Shown here: positions 9,406 through 18,302 of the stretch, in pieces
How the letters are laid out: every line of letters starts with the position of its first letter
Position numbering within the stretch: position 1 is the stretch's first letter
Origin: Microbacterium sp. BR1
Lineage (GTDB): Bacteria > Actinomycetota > Actinomycetes > Actinomycetales > Microbacteriaceae
Direction: 5' to 3'
Assembly (NCBI RefSeq): GCF_002812725.1
Contig: NZ_NMUN01000004.1
Location: 248,001 to 312,000, forward strand
Length of the DNA: 64,000 nt
The notes under the pieces: model-generated
The model's input: the letters and a program-made list of their open reading frames with translations, nothing else
Databases searched by the model: none
Told to the model about the DNA's origin: nothing
Made by a program: the position numbers and the translations under genes

Positions 9406-12400
9406 CTAGAAGAGCACCCGCACGCTCTCCTTCTTGCTCGTCGATCCCTCGACCGCACCGGTGTTCGCGGGGACGAACTCCGCGGTGTACTTGTGCGTTC
9501 CGCGGCTCAGGCGGGGGAGGGTCTTCGATGCGATGCCCAGGCGGCTGACCTTGACCTCGGCGATCACCTTCGAGCCCTCGCGGAACACGACCGTGCCCGA
9601 CGCGCGACCCTCGGACTGCGACACGTACGCGATGAGCGTCGCGTGCAGCAGGCCGTTGATCTGCACAGGGGGCAGGGCGACGAGCGTGGTCTTGCTCGTC
9701 ACGAGCGGAACCGGCTGCTCGATGGTCAGCGGGACCGTCACCGTCGTGCCCGTCGCGGCTGTCAGAACCAGAGCGGATGCCCCGGCCGCTGTCCCCGCGG
9801 GGATCGTGACCGTAACCGTCGCCGCGCCCGCCGTGACGGGAACGGTGCCGAGCGACGTGCCGCCGAGCGAGACGTCGAGCGACGTCGTCTCGGGGGTGCC
9901 GCGGCTCGTCATGTTGAGCCCCGACACCGAGAACGACACCTGGGTGCCAGCCTCGGCCGACTCGGGCGCACCCTGCACGGCGACTGCGTGCTTGGCGTAG
10001 GACGGCGCGACCGGCGAGCTCTCGGCGAGGAAGTCCATCCACGCCTCGTAGTCGAGCAGACCGGTGTCGACGTAGTCGCTGCCCTGGGTGAAGACGCGGA
10101 AGTTGTCTCCACCCGTTGCGAGGAACGACGCCGTGCCGATGCGATAGTTCGCCGCGGGGTCGAGCGGCGCCCCGTTGATCGTGACCGAGGTGATGCGCGA
10201 GCCCTCGGGCAGCGTCGAGTCGAACGTGTAGGTCACGTTGTCCGACAGCCCGAGCTGCAGGTACGGCCGGCTCGGCACGTTGCCGCTCGCGTCCCGCTGC
10301 CACTGCTGCTCGAGGAGCGTCGTGAACTGTGCTCCCGTCAGCGTGACGAGGGCGAGGGTGTTGTTGAACGGCTGGACCGCGTTCGCCTGCGAGAACGAGA
10401 TCGTGCCATCCGGCATCCCGGCCACGGCGCTCGCGCCGAACTCGGCCTGCGTGTCGAACAGGTCGGCACGAAGACCGCCCGGGTTCGTCACACCGATCTG
10501 CGCCCCGTTCGGCAGTGCCGACAGAGAGTCGAGGATCGATCCCGCAACGAGGTTGCCGAGAGCGGACTCCGATGCGCGGTCATCGCGTGACCCACCCGTC
10601 CACACACCGTCGACGAACGAACCGCCCGAGTACGCCGTGGTGATGTCGCCCGAGACCTCGGCGACCGACGTGTTGCCGATCTCGGCCGCGTAGGCGCGAG
10701 CCTGCGTGACGATGTCGTTCACGGTCGCAACCCGGGGGTACGTCGCGATGAGGTCGGCAGCCGGAGTCGTCGTGCGTGCGACGTTCTGTTCCGTGTGCGC
10801 CTGGACATCGCCCGTCTCGGGGTCGAGCGTCAGCGTGATCTTGCCGATCTTGGCGCCGTACGAACCCGTCTGGACGATCGGACGCGTGCGGTCGGTTCCG
10901 GGGATCGATGCCGACCACGCGTATTCCTTGTGCGTGTGGCCGGTGAAGATCGCGTCGACCTCGGCCGCCGTGTCCTCGACGATCTGGGCGAAGGCACCGC
11001 CACCGGCGATCTCCTCCTCGAGCGTGGCGCCATCCGGAGTCCCGGCACCCGCGCCCTCGTGGTACATCGCCACGAGCACATCGGCCTCGCCGTTCGCCTC
11101 GTTGCCGTCCGAGAGCTCGGCCGCAACGCGGTTGACGGCCTCGACCGGGTCACCGAACGACAGCGCCGTGATGCCCGCGGGTGAGACCAGAGCCGGTGTC
11201 TCCTCGGTCACGGCACCGATCACGCCGACGGTCAGACCGTCGACCTCGATCAGCGCGTACTCGTCGAGCGCGGGGGTCTCGGTGCCCGCCTGGTAGACGT
11301 TCGCGCCGAGGTACGAGAAGTCCGACTGGTCCTTCACGCGCCCGGAGAGATCGTCGAATCCGCGGTCGAACTCGTGGTTGCCCACGGCGGTCGTCGCGAG
11401 CTCGAGCGCGTTCAGCACATCGATCGTCGGCTTGTCCTGCGCGACCGAAGACGCGAACAGGGAGGCCCCGATGTTGTCGCCCGCCGAGAGGAACAGCGTC
11501 GGCCCGGATGCGGCATCCCGCAGCTGCTCGATGGTTCCGGCGAAGTTCACCGTGTTGGCGTCGATGCGACCGTGGAAGTCGTTGATGCCGAGCAGCGTCA
11601 GCTCGACCGGGGGCACTTCGGCGCTCAGGCCGACGATCACCGGGTCGTGGTCGGACGAACGGTACGGGCCGTCCTCGTAGAACAGCGTGCCGTGGTAGCC
11701 GTAGCGGCTGTACTCCAGCGCGACCGACTCTCCCGAGTTGATGTTCCAGATGTCTCCGCCCGTGGCGCGGGCGCGCGCCGCGTCGTTGAGCATGATGTGG
11801 TCGAGCGATCCCGAGAGTCCCGAGAACGAATAGCTCGACGAGTCGATCTCGAGGGCATCCTCGGCGTTCGCGTAGCCCGCGTCGTACAGCACCTGCAGCG
11901 GGTCTTCCTGACCGTAGGAGTTGAAGTCACCCGCGAGCAGGACCGCCTCGGTGTCGCCCTGGACCGAGGTGACCCAGTCGCGCAGTGCCGTGGCCTGACG
12001 CACGCGCGACTCGTTGGACGAGCCCTGTCCGTCGCCCTTGTCGGCGTCGCCCGGCCAGGGACCGGCCGAGCCCTTCGACTTGAAGTGGTTGACCACGAAG
12101 AGGAAGTCGGCGCCGCCGTCGACCGGGGCGAAGACCTGTCCGATCGGCTCGCGTGCGTTCTGGAACGCCTCGCCGTTGTCGCTCTGGTCACCCAGGGCGC
12201 GGGAGTCGCCGACCCGCTCGACGAGTGCCGGCTGGTAGATCATCGCGTTGGTGATGACGTCCTGTCCGGATGCCGCGGGCAGCTCGTCCGAGGAGGGCAC
12301 GAACGCCCACTTCTCAGAACCGGCGGCCTCGTTCAGCGCGGCCACGAGCGTCGCGGTGGCCTCATCGACCGGCTCGCCGAGCGCGGCGGAGTTCTCGATC

Positions 12401-14208
12401 TCCATCAGACCGACGACCGAAGCGTCCAGTGCCTCGATCGCGGCCACGATCTTCGACTCCTGACGCGCGAAGTCCGCATCGTCCCAGGCACCGCGCTGGT
12501 CGCAGCCCTGTCGCACCGTGACGGGCTCGCCCGCCGCGGTCGAGTAGGCCTGGCAGCTCGCGTTCTCGTCGCCGAGGGTGGTGAAGTAGTTGAGCACGTT
12601 GAACGACGCGACGGAGACGTCGCCGCCCACGTTCTCGGGTGCGGCCGTGCGCGGGTTCGAGAACTGCACACCGTCGGTGCCCGAGCCATCCGCCGTCATG
12701 GGGGCGGTGGGGTTGAGCTTCCAGGCGTTGTTGCGGTAGTCGACGACCACGGGGGCCGAGAAGGTGGCGGATGCTCCGACCACGAGCGGCTCGACGAGCG
12801 AGACCCACGCGGGGGTCAGGCCGGCGTTCGCGGCGCTCAGGAAGTTGATCGAGGTTCCGTCGTCGAGGGTGACGGCGCGGGCCGCGTTGTCGGCCACGAC
12901 CGCCGCCGCCTCGGGCGTGCCCGGGCGGGCGACATCCGTCGGCTGGCGCAGCGGCGTCGTGCCGGAAGCGAGCCCGACCTCGCCGTACTGGTTGGTCGAG
13001 TAGGTGTTCGAGACCGTGAAGTCTCCCTGGGGCTGCACGAGCATCGACTCGAGAGCCTCGCGCTGTGCGGCATCCGTGGGCCAACCGACCGTCGCGGGAA
13101 CGGGCGTGACGCCCGCCTCGATGACGGTGGCGGCGCCCGGGGCGACGGTCAGCTCGGTGAGTCCGTTGTACTCGCTGACGACACCCGTGACGCGCACGGT
13201 CTGGCCCGGTGCGACCTCGCCGACGGCGCCGGGCGCGTAGACGAAGATCGCGTCGGAGGCGGTGTGGGTGGAGAAGTCGAGCGCTCCGCCCGTGCCGACC
13301 GTCTGGATCACGTAGCCGTTGAAGCCGCCGGTCGGGTAGTGCGCCGTGACGACACCCTCGGTCGTGACGGTCTGACCGGCGAGCGGCGACGCGTCACCCG
13401 TGCCCTGGATCGCGTCGATCGCGACGATCGTCGGCTCCTGCGGCTCTTCCGGATCGACGGGCTCTTCGGGGTCGACCGGCTCTTCGGGGTCGACGGGCTC
13501 TTCCGGCGTTCCGGTCGAGGATGCGGTGGGCGAGGGTGCCCCGGTCGTGAAGTCCGCGGCGTTGTCGGCCGTGTTCGTGTGCTCCGCGTTGCGCGAGACG
13601 CTGGTGGTGTTCGCCGTCCCCGGGGCGGGGGCCGTGCCGGCGAAGTCGCTCGCCGAGGATCCCCAGCCGACGAAGTCCACGACGGTCGGCGCGCCCGCGG
13701 CGTTGCCGGTCGAGCCGGTCAGTGCGGCGTCGGACGAGACGAGCGCGACCTTGGCGCTCGAGCCGCTCATCGTGATCGTGCCGGTCACATTCGGGGTCGG
13801 CAGCGGCGTCGTGCCGCCCGCGCCCGTAGCCTGCTGGATCAGGTAATAGTCGCCCGGCTCGATCGTGCCCGCGAGGGGCGTCTGCGTCCAGGTGTTGCCG
13901 CCCGACGAGGCGTACTGAACGGTCCATCCGTCGACGCTCACGGCGGCATCGCTCGTGTTGAACAGCTCGATGAAGTCGCTGGTGTACGTCGCGCCGGAGT
14001 TGCCTCCGCCGCCATACACCTCGTTGATCACGATCGCGGCGTCGGGGCTCACGGCGGCGGACGCCGCCAGGGGAGCCGCGCCGACGCCGGCGAGCGCGGT
14101 CGCCGAAACCGCGATGAGCGCGGCGATCCGGCGGCCGTGCGACCGGGGCGAGATGGGGGTGGATTCGGAAGCGGATGCTGGTGGCAGGAATCGCCGATTA
14201 CTCGTCAC
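9406..14208 (-). CDS. Secreted ExeM/NucH-type endonuclease fused to 5'-nucleotidase
   Basis: 1600-residue exported protein. After a basic N-terminus and hydrophobic signal segment (ALIAVSATALAG) come: a lamin-tail domain (about 45-150, INEVYGGGGNSG); a linker with tandem EEPVDP repeats; an OB-like domain; an endonuclease/exonuclease/phosphatase domain (about 530-857, FNVLNYF, AGDFNSYGQEDP, SSDHDP); a calcineurin-type 5'-nucleotidase domain (about 870-1170, GINDFHGR, GNHEFDRG, TGHTHKEY); a 5'-nucleotidase C-terminal domain (to about 1400); and Ig-like domains. It probably degrades extracellular DNA and dephosphorylates the nucleotides, salvaging phosphate and nucleosides. There is no LPXTG anchor. 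GTG 14208 was chosen because GGAG lies about 9 bases before it. Confidence 0.88.
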   Translation of the reverse strand: MTSNRRFLPPASASESTPISPRSHGRRIAALIAVSATALAGVGAAPLAASAAVSPDAAIVINEVYGGGGNSGATYTSDFIELFNTSDAAVSVDGWTVQYASSGGNTWTQTPLAGTIEPGDYYLIQQATGAGGTTPLPTPNVTGTITMSGSSAKVALVSSDAALTGSTGNAAGAPTVVDFVGWGSSASDFAGTAPAPGTANTTSVSRNAEHTNTADNAADFTTGAPSPTASSTGTPEEPVDPEEPVDPEEPVDPEEPQEPTIVAIDAIQGTGDASPLAGQTVTTEGVVTAHYPTGGFNGYVIQTVGTGGALDFSTHTASDAIFVYAPGAVGEVAPGQTVRVTGVVSEYNGLTELTVAPGAATVIEAGVTPVPATVGWPTDAAQREALESMLVQPQGDFTVSNTYSTNQYGEVGLASGTTPLRQPTDVARPGTPEAAAVVADNAARAVTLDDGTSINFLSAANAGLTPAWVSLVEPLVVGASATFSAPVVVDYRNNAWKLNPTAPMTADGSGTDGVQFSNPRTAAPENVGGDVSVASFNVLNYFTTLGDENASCQAYSTAAGEPVTVRQGCDQRGAWDDADFARQESKIVAAIEALDASVVGLMEIENSAALGEPVDEATATLVAALNEAAGSEKWAFVPSSDELPAASGQDVITNAMIYQPALVERVGDSRALGDQSDNGEAFQNAREPIGQVFAPVDGGADFLFVVNHFKSKGSAGPWPGDADKGDGQGSSNESRVRQATALRDWVTSVQGDTEAVLLAGDFNSYGQEDPLQVLYDAGYANAEDALEIDSSSYSFSGLSGSLDHIMLNDAARARATGGDIWNINSGESVALEYSRYGYHGTLFYEDGPYRSSDHDPVIVGLSAEVPPVELTLLGINDFHGRIDANTVNFAGTIEQLRDAASGPTLFLSAGDNIGASLFASSVAQDKPTIDVLNALELATTAVGNHEFDRGFDDLSGRVKDQSDFSYLGANVYQAGTETPALDEYALIEVDGLTVGVIGAVTEETPALVSPAGITALSFGDPVEAVNRVAAELSDGNEANGEADVLVAMYHEGAGAGTPDGATLEEEIAGGGAFAQIVEDTAAEVDAIFTGHTHKEYAWSASIPGTDRTRPIVQTGSYGAKIGKITLTLDPETGDVQAHTEQNVARTTTPAADLIATYPRVATVNDIVTQARAYAAEIGNTSVAEVSGDITTAYSGGSFVDGVWTGGSRDDRASESALGNLVAGSILDSLSALPNGAQIGVTNPGGLRADLFDTQAEFGASAVAGMPDGTISFSQANAVQPFNNTLALVTLTGAQFTTLLEQQWQRDASGNVPSRPYLQLGLSDNVTYTFDSTLPEGSRITSVTINGAPLDPAANYRIGTASFLATGGDNFRVFTQGSDYVDTGLLDYEAWMDFLAESSPVAPSYAKHAVAVQGAPESAEAGTQVSFSVSGLNMTSRGTPETTSLDVSLGGTSLGTVPVTAGAATVTVTIPAGTAAGASALVLTAATGTTVTVPLTIEQPVPLVTSKTTLVALPPVQINGLLHATLIAYVSQSEGRASGTVVFREGSKVIAEVKVSRLGIASKTLPRLSRGTHKYTAEFVPANTGAVEGSTSKKESVRVLF
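13441..13505 (-). repeat. 18-bp tandem repeats encoding the EEPVDP linker
   Basis: Three near-identical 18-base units inside the nuclease gene encode EEPVDP repeats, a flexible acidic proline-rich spacer between the lamin-tail domain and the nuclease. Such units tend to vary in copy number between strains by slippage. Confidence 0.85.
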
Positions 14209-14315
14209 GTGTCGTCTCCATGTGGCGCGGTCACGATCGTGGAGAGATCGCAGGGGGAACCGGCCGCAGTATTGAGCATTCGGTGCAACCAGACGATCGC
14301 GCAAGCATCGATGTG

Positions 14316-14342
14316 GTGAACAAACTCACACGAGTTGTTCAC
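14316..14342. promoter_or_regulatory. Candidate operator upstream of the nuclease gene
   Basis: GTGAACAAACT and AGTTGTTCAC form an inverted repeat around a 6-base centre, about 108 bases before the nuclease start and upstream of lepA. The GTTCAC core resembles actinobacterial PhoP/PhoR box half-sites, although those are normally direct repeats. The phosphate link is inference. Confidence 0.4.
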
Positions 14343-14434
14343 AAATGATTCGCTGGCGTGTTGCGCGAGGCGCGGGTTACGATGCGCGGCCGGGCATCCG
14401 CGGGCAGGTTCTCAGCTGTGCCTACCCGGCCCCG

Positions 14435-14440
14435 TAGAAT
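14435..14440 (+). promoter_or_regulatory. Likely -10 element (TAGAAT) of lepA
   Basis: A near-consensus -10 lies 9 bases before the lepA ATG, so any untranslated leader can only be a few bases long. Confidence 0.5.
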
Positions 14441-14449
14441 CGACCGGAC

Positions 14450-16306
14450 ATGTCTCCCCGCGCCCTGAAGCCTCTCGAGCCCGCCGCAACGCCGCCCGAG
14501 AACATCCGCAACTTCTGCATCATCGCCCACATCGACCACGGCAAGTCGACGTTGGCGGATCGGATGCTGCAGATCACCGGTGTCGTCTCGGACCGCGATA
14601 TGCGTGCCCAGTACCTCGACCGCATGGACATCGAGCGCGAGCGCGGCATCACGATCAAGAGCCAGGCCGTGCGCATGCCCTGGTCCGCGCCCGGGACGGG
14701 CGAGACTTTCGCGCTGAACATGATCGACACCCCGGGCCACGTCGACTTCACCTACGAGGTCAGCCGTTCACTCGCGGCCTGCGAGGGCGCGATCCTGCTC
14801 GTCGACGCGGCGCAGGGCATCGAGGCGCAGACCCTCGCGAACCTGTACCTGGCGCTCGAGAACGACCTGCAGATCATCCCCGTGCTCAACAAGATCGACC
14901 TGCCCGCGGCCGACCCCGAGAAGTACGCGAAAGAGCTCGCGAGCCTGATCGGGGGAAAGCCCGAGGACGTCCTGCGCGTGAGCGGCAAGACCGGCATGGG
15001 CGTCGAAGAGCTGCTCGATCAGGTCGTTGCGCAGATCCCGGCGCCGAAGGGCGATCCGGATGCGCCGTCCCGCGCCATGATCTTCGACTCCGTCTACGAC
15101 TCCTACCGCGGCGTCATCACGTACGTGCGCGTGATCGACGGCTCGCTGAGCCCGCGCGAGCGGATTCAGATGATGTCGACCCGCGCCATCCACGAGCTCC
15201 TCGAGATCGGTGTCTCTTCGCCCGAACCGACGCCGACCAAGGGGCTCGGCGTCGGCGAGGTGGGGTACCTGATCACCGGTGTGAAAGACGTCCGCCAGTC
15301 CAAGGTCGGCGACACCGTCACGAACGCCGCGAAGCCCTCGAAAGAGGCCCTGCCCGGCTACACCGACCCGAAGCCCATGGTCTTCTCGGGGCTGTACCCG
15401 ATCGACGGCAGCGACTACCCGGTGCTTCGTGAGGCGCTCGACAAGCTCAAGCTGTCGGATGCTTCGCTGAACTACGAACCCGAGACATCCGTCGCCCTCG
15501 GTTTCGGCTTCCGCTGCGGCTTCCTGGGGCTGCTGCACCTCGAGATCGTCACCGAGCGCCTCGAGCGCGAGTTCGGTCTCGACCTGATCTCGACGGCACC
15601 CTCGGTGACCTACGAGGTCACGACCGACGACAAGAAGACGTACACGGTCACCAACCCGAGCGAGTTCCCCTCGGGCACCAAGATCTCGAGCGTCAGCGAG
15701 CCCATGGTCAAGGCCGCGATCCTCGCGCCGAAGGACTACGTCGGCACGATCATGGAGCTGTGCCAGCAGCGCCGCGGGACGCTCCTCGGCATGGAGTACC
15801 TCGGCGAGGACCGGGTCGAGATCCGCTACACGATCCCGCTCGGCGAGATCGTCTTCGACTTCTTCGACAACCTCAAGTCCAAGACGGCCGGGTACGCCTC
15901 GCTCGATTACGAGCCGAGCGGCGATCAGGAGGCCGATCTGGTGAAGGTGGACATCCTGCTGCAGGGTGAGGCGGTCGACGCGTTCAGCGCCATCGTGCAC
16001 CGTGACAAGGCCTACGCCTACGGCGTTCTGATGACCGAGCGCCTGAAGAAGCTCATCCCGCGCCAGCAGTTCGAGGTGCCGATCCAGGCAGCGATCGGCG
16101 CCCGGATCATCGCTCGCGAATCGATCCGCGCCATGCGCAAGGACGTTCTTGCCAAGTGCTACGGCGGCGACATCAGCCGCAAGCGCAAGCTGCTCGAGAA
16201 GCAGAAAGAGGGCAAGAAGCGCATGAAGATGGTCGGTCGCGTCGAGGTTCCGCAAGAAGCCTTCATCGCGGCCCTCTCAGGGGATACCGAGACGAAGGCC
16301 AAGTAG
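14450..16306 (+). CDS. lepA: Elongation factor 4 (LepA), ribosome back-translocase
   Basis: 618-residue translational GTPase. The G1 motif is AHIDHGKST, followed by RGITIK, DTPGH (G3) and NKIDLP (G4), then domain II, the EF-G-like domains, and the LepA-specific C-terminal domain ([14 protein letters not shown] ... [24 protein letters not shown]). Its proposed roles are rescue of mistranslocated ribosomes and help in 30S biogenesis. ATG 14450 follows a TAGAAT hexamer (14435-14440) by 9 bases, suggesting a very short leader or none. It is divergent from the nuclease gene. Confidence 0.96.
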   Translation: MSPRALKPLEPAATPPENIRNFCIIAHIDHGKSTLADRMLQITGVVSDRDMRAQYLDRMDIERERGITIKSQAVRMPWSAPGTGETFALNMIDTPGHVDFTYEVSRSLAACEGAILLVDAAQGIEAQTLANLYLALENDLQIIPVLNKIDLPAADPEKYAKELASLIGGKPEDVLRVSGKTGMGVEELLDQVVAQIPAPKGDPDAPSRAMIFDSVYDSYRGVITYVRVIDGSLSPRERIQMMSTRAIHELLEIGVSSPEPTPTKGLGVGEVGYLITGVKDVRQSKVGDTVTNAAKPSKEALPGYTDPKPMVFSGLYPIDGSDYPVLREALDKLKLSDASLNYEPETSVALGFGFRCGFLGLLHLEIVTERLEREFGLDLISTAPSVTYEVTTDDKKTYTVTNPSEFPSGTKISSVSEPMVKAAILAPKDYVGTIMELCQQRRGTLLGMEYLGEDRVEIRYTIPLGEIVFDFFDNLKSKTAGYASLDYEPSGDQEADLVKVDILLQGEAVDAFSAIVHRDKAYAYGVLMTERLKKLIPRQQFEVPIQAAIGARIIARESIRAMRKDVLAKCYGGDISRKRKLLEKQKEGKKRMKMVGRVEVPQEAFIAALSGDTETKAK

Positions 16307-16309
16307 GCT
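16304..16309 (+). promoter_or_regulatory. -10 element (TAGGCT) of the DUF1990 gene
   Basis: TAGGCT overlaps the lepA stop codon (TAG at 16304-16306). Six bases later is the ATG at 16316, preferred here over the adjacent ATG at 16313. Confidence 0.5.
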
Positions 16310-16315
16310 CGGATG

Positions 16316-16966
16316 ATGCGGCGCGGGACGTTCAAGGACGACACGGTGAACTACGCGGCGGTCGGTGCCACGCAGGCCGCCGACCTGATGCACTTTCCGC
16401 CCGAGCACAGCATCCCGGCCGAAGAGACGCTGCGGATCGGTTCGGGCGAGGCTCGGTTCCAGGCGGCGAGCGAATCGCTGTTGTCGTGGGGTGCCGTGCG
16501 CGGCGCGGGGCTTCGGCTGTCGGATGTGCGTCCCGCATCCGGTCCCATGTATTCCGGTGTGAGCTTCGACGAGGAGGGCAACGCCCTCGCGCCCTCGCGC
16601 ACCGAGGCCGATCAGCGCTTCGACGCCGACGGCACACCGTTCGTGGGCGCCGGCACCAACGTGCACGTGCGCGGACGGATTGCGGGTCTGCGCGCGGATG
16701 CCGAACTGCGCGTCATCTTCGTGGTCGAAGAGACGCGCCGGGTCGGGTTCGCGCTCGGCACCGTGGGCGGCTCGGTCGTGCGGGGCGAAGAGTCCTTCAT
16801 GGTCGAGTGGCTTCCCAACGACGAGGTCTGGTTCACCGTGCGGGCGTTCGATGCGCCCGCGGCGACCGCGTATCGCATGATGACGGGCCTCGTACGTCGT
16901 CGTCGTCGCCTGCTCTTCACGCGGTACCTGCAGGCGATCTCGCCGCTCTACACGACCCCCGCCTGA
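16316..16966 (+). CDS. DUF1990 family protein
   Basis: 216-residue protein recognised as DUF1990 by its C-terminal half (FALGTVGGSVVRGEESFMVEWLPNDEVWFTVRAFD followed by a tyrosine- and arginine-rich tail). It has no signal peptide or membrane segment. The biochemical role is unknown. ATG 16316 is preferred over ATG 16313 because of 6-base spacing from a TAGGCT hexamer that overlaps the lepA stop codon. Its stop is 1 base before the hemW start, so the two are probably co-transcribed. Confidence 0.7.
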   Translation: MRRGTFKDDTVNYAAVGATQAADLMHFPPEHSIPAEETLRIGSGEARFQAASESLLSWGAVRGAGLRLSDVRPASGPMYSGVSFDEEGNALAPSRTEADQRFDADGTPFVGAGTNVHVRGRIAGLRADAELRVIFVVEETRRVGFALGTVGGSVVRGEESFMVEWLPNDEVWFTVRAFDAPAATAYRMMTGLVRRRRRLLFTRYLQAISPLYTTPA

Positions 16967-16967
16967 C

Positions 16968-18185
16968 GTGGCCGGCCCCCTTCCCGTCGGCGATCCCGCA
17001 CCCGCCGACGGAGCCCTGCCGCGGGACCTGCCGCTCGATCCCGCGGCGGATTTCGGCGTGTACCTGCACGTGCCGTTCTGCCGCGTCCGCTGCGGATACT
17101 GCGACTTCAACACCTACACGGCGACCGAGCTGCGGGGGGTACGGCAGGATTCCTACGCCGAAACGCTCTCGGGTGAGATCGCGCTCGCGCGCGGCGTGCT
17201 CGAGGACGCCGGGGCGCTCCGGCCCGCATCGACGGTCTTCATCGGCGGGGGGACGCCGACCCTCCTGCCCGCGGGCGACCTGGCGCGGATGCTCGGTGAC
17301 GTGGACGCGACCTTCGGCCTGCGACCCGGTGCCGAGATCACGGTCGAGGCGAACCCCGACACCGTGACATCCGAGGTCGCCGAAACCCTCGCCGCGGCGG
17401 GCGTCACCCGCCTGTCGATCGGCATGCAGTCGAGCGTGCCGCACGTCCTGGCGGCGCTCGATCGCACGCACGATCCCGAGAACGTCGCGACCGCCGTGGC
17501 GACCGCCCGTGCCGCCGGACTCGCGGTGAGCCTCGACCTGATCTACGGAGCGCCGGGGGAATCGCTGGCCGACTGGACGCGGTCACTCGAGACGGCGCTC
17601 GAGCACGATCCCGACCACGTGTCGGCCTACGCGCTGATCGTGGAAGAGGGGACGCCGCTGGCCCGACGCATCCGTCGCGGTGAACTCGTCGCCCCCGACG
17701 ACGACCTGCAGGCCGACATGTACGAGGCCGCAGACGCCCGACTCGGGGCCGCGGGCTACGACTGGTACGAGGTCAGCAACTGGGCGCGCACACCCGAGCA
17801 TCGGTCTCGCCACAACCTCAACTACTGGCGCAGCCAGGACTGGTGGGGCTTCGGGCCCGGCGCCCACAGTCACGTCGGCGGACTGCGCTGGTGGAACGTC
17901 AAGCATCCGGCCGCGTACGCGCAGCGGCTGGCGCTGGGGGAGTCGCCCGCGGCGGGACGCGAAAGACCGGATGCCGCGGCAACCACTCTCGAGCGCGTGC
18001 TGCTCGAGTCGCGCATCCGCGAGGGGCTGGCGCTGGATCGTGTGCCCGGCGCGTCGCGCGTCGCGGTTGCGGGGCTCATCGCCGACGGCCTGGTCGAGGC
18101 ATCCGATGCTCTGCGGGGTCGTATCGTGCTGACCCTGCGGGGCCGGCTGCTCGCCGACGCCGTCGTGCGGGCTCTGCTGCCATAG
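16968..18185 (+). CDS. hemW: Radical SAM heme chaperone HemW
   Basis: 405-residue radical SAM protein with the cluster-binding CxxxCxxC motif at Cys38, Cys42 and Cys45 (CRVRCGYC), then GGGTPTLLP and the HemW C-terminal domain (NLNYWRSQDWWGFGPGAHSH). It was formerly annotated as coproporphyrinogen III oxidase HemN. HemW lacks the extra cysteine residue of true HemN and inserts heme into respiratory enzymes. The GTG start is 1 base after the DUF1990 stop. The lepA-hemW-hrcA order is conserved in many Gram-positive genomes. Confidence 0.9.
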   Translation: MAGPLPVGDPAPADGALPRDLPLDPAADFGVYLHVPFCRVRCGYCDFNTYTATELRGVRQDSYAETLSGEIALARGVLEDAGALRPASTVFIGGGTPTLLPAGDLARMLGDVDATFGLRPGAEITVEANPDTVTSEVAETLAAAGVTRLSIGMQSSVPHVLAALDRTHDPENVATAVATARAAGLAVSLDLIYGAPGESLADWTRSLETALEHDPDHVSAYALIVEEGTPLARRIRRGELVAPDDDLQADMYEAADARLGAAGYDWYEVSNWARTPEHRSRHNLNYWRSQDWWGFGPGAHSHVGGLRWWNVKHPAAYAQRLALGESPAAGRERPDAAATTLERVLLESRIREGLALDRVPGASRVAVAGLIADGLVEASDALRGRIVLTLRGRLLADAVVRALLP

Positions 18186-18257
18186 GCACGATGCCGTGGC
18201 CGGGCACACCGACCGGCATCGGCCGTGCCGCAGCACCGCCCCCATCGCTCGAGGCGT

Positions 18258-18263
18258 TAGAAT
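18258..18263 (+). promoter_or_regulatory. -10 element (TAGAAT) of the hrcA-dnaJ operon
   Basis: TAGAAT ends at the first base of the CIRCE operator, so HrcA bound to CIRCE would sit on the transcription start. Confidence 0.6.
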
Positions 18264-18289
18264 TGGCACTCAGACTTCTCGAGTGCCAA
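18263..18289. promoter_or_regulatory. CIRCE element (HrcA operator)
   Basis: TTGGCACTC, 9 bases, GAGTGCCAA: a perfect 9-9-9 inverted repeat. It matches the CIRCE consensus except that TTAGCACTC is TTGGCACTC here, with a matching change in the other arm. It lies 14 bases before hrcA, so HrcA autoregulates its own operon. Confidence 0.95.
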
Positions 18290-18302
18290 CGGAAGGGGGA
18301 TC

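Noticed and set aside
13441..13505. Short regular repeats that might be a CRISPR array
   Set aside because: The units are contiguous 18-mers in frame, encode EEPVDP and have no spacers; no cas genes are present.
11374..14319. 981-codon open frame antisense to the nuclease gene
   Set aside because: Arg/Gly/Val-rich shadow of a real gene whose domains, signal peptide and ribosome-binding site are clear.
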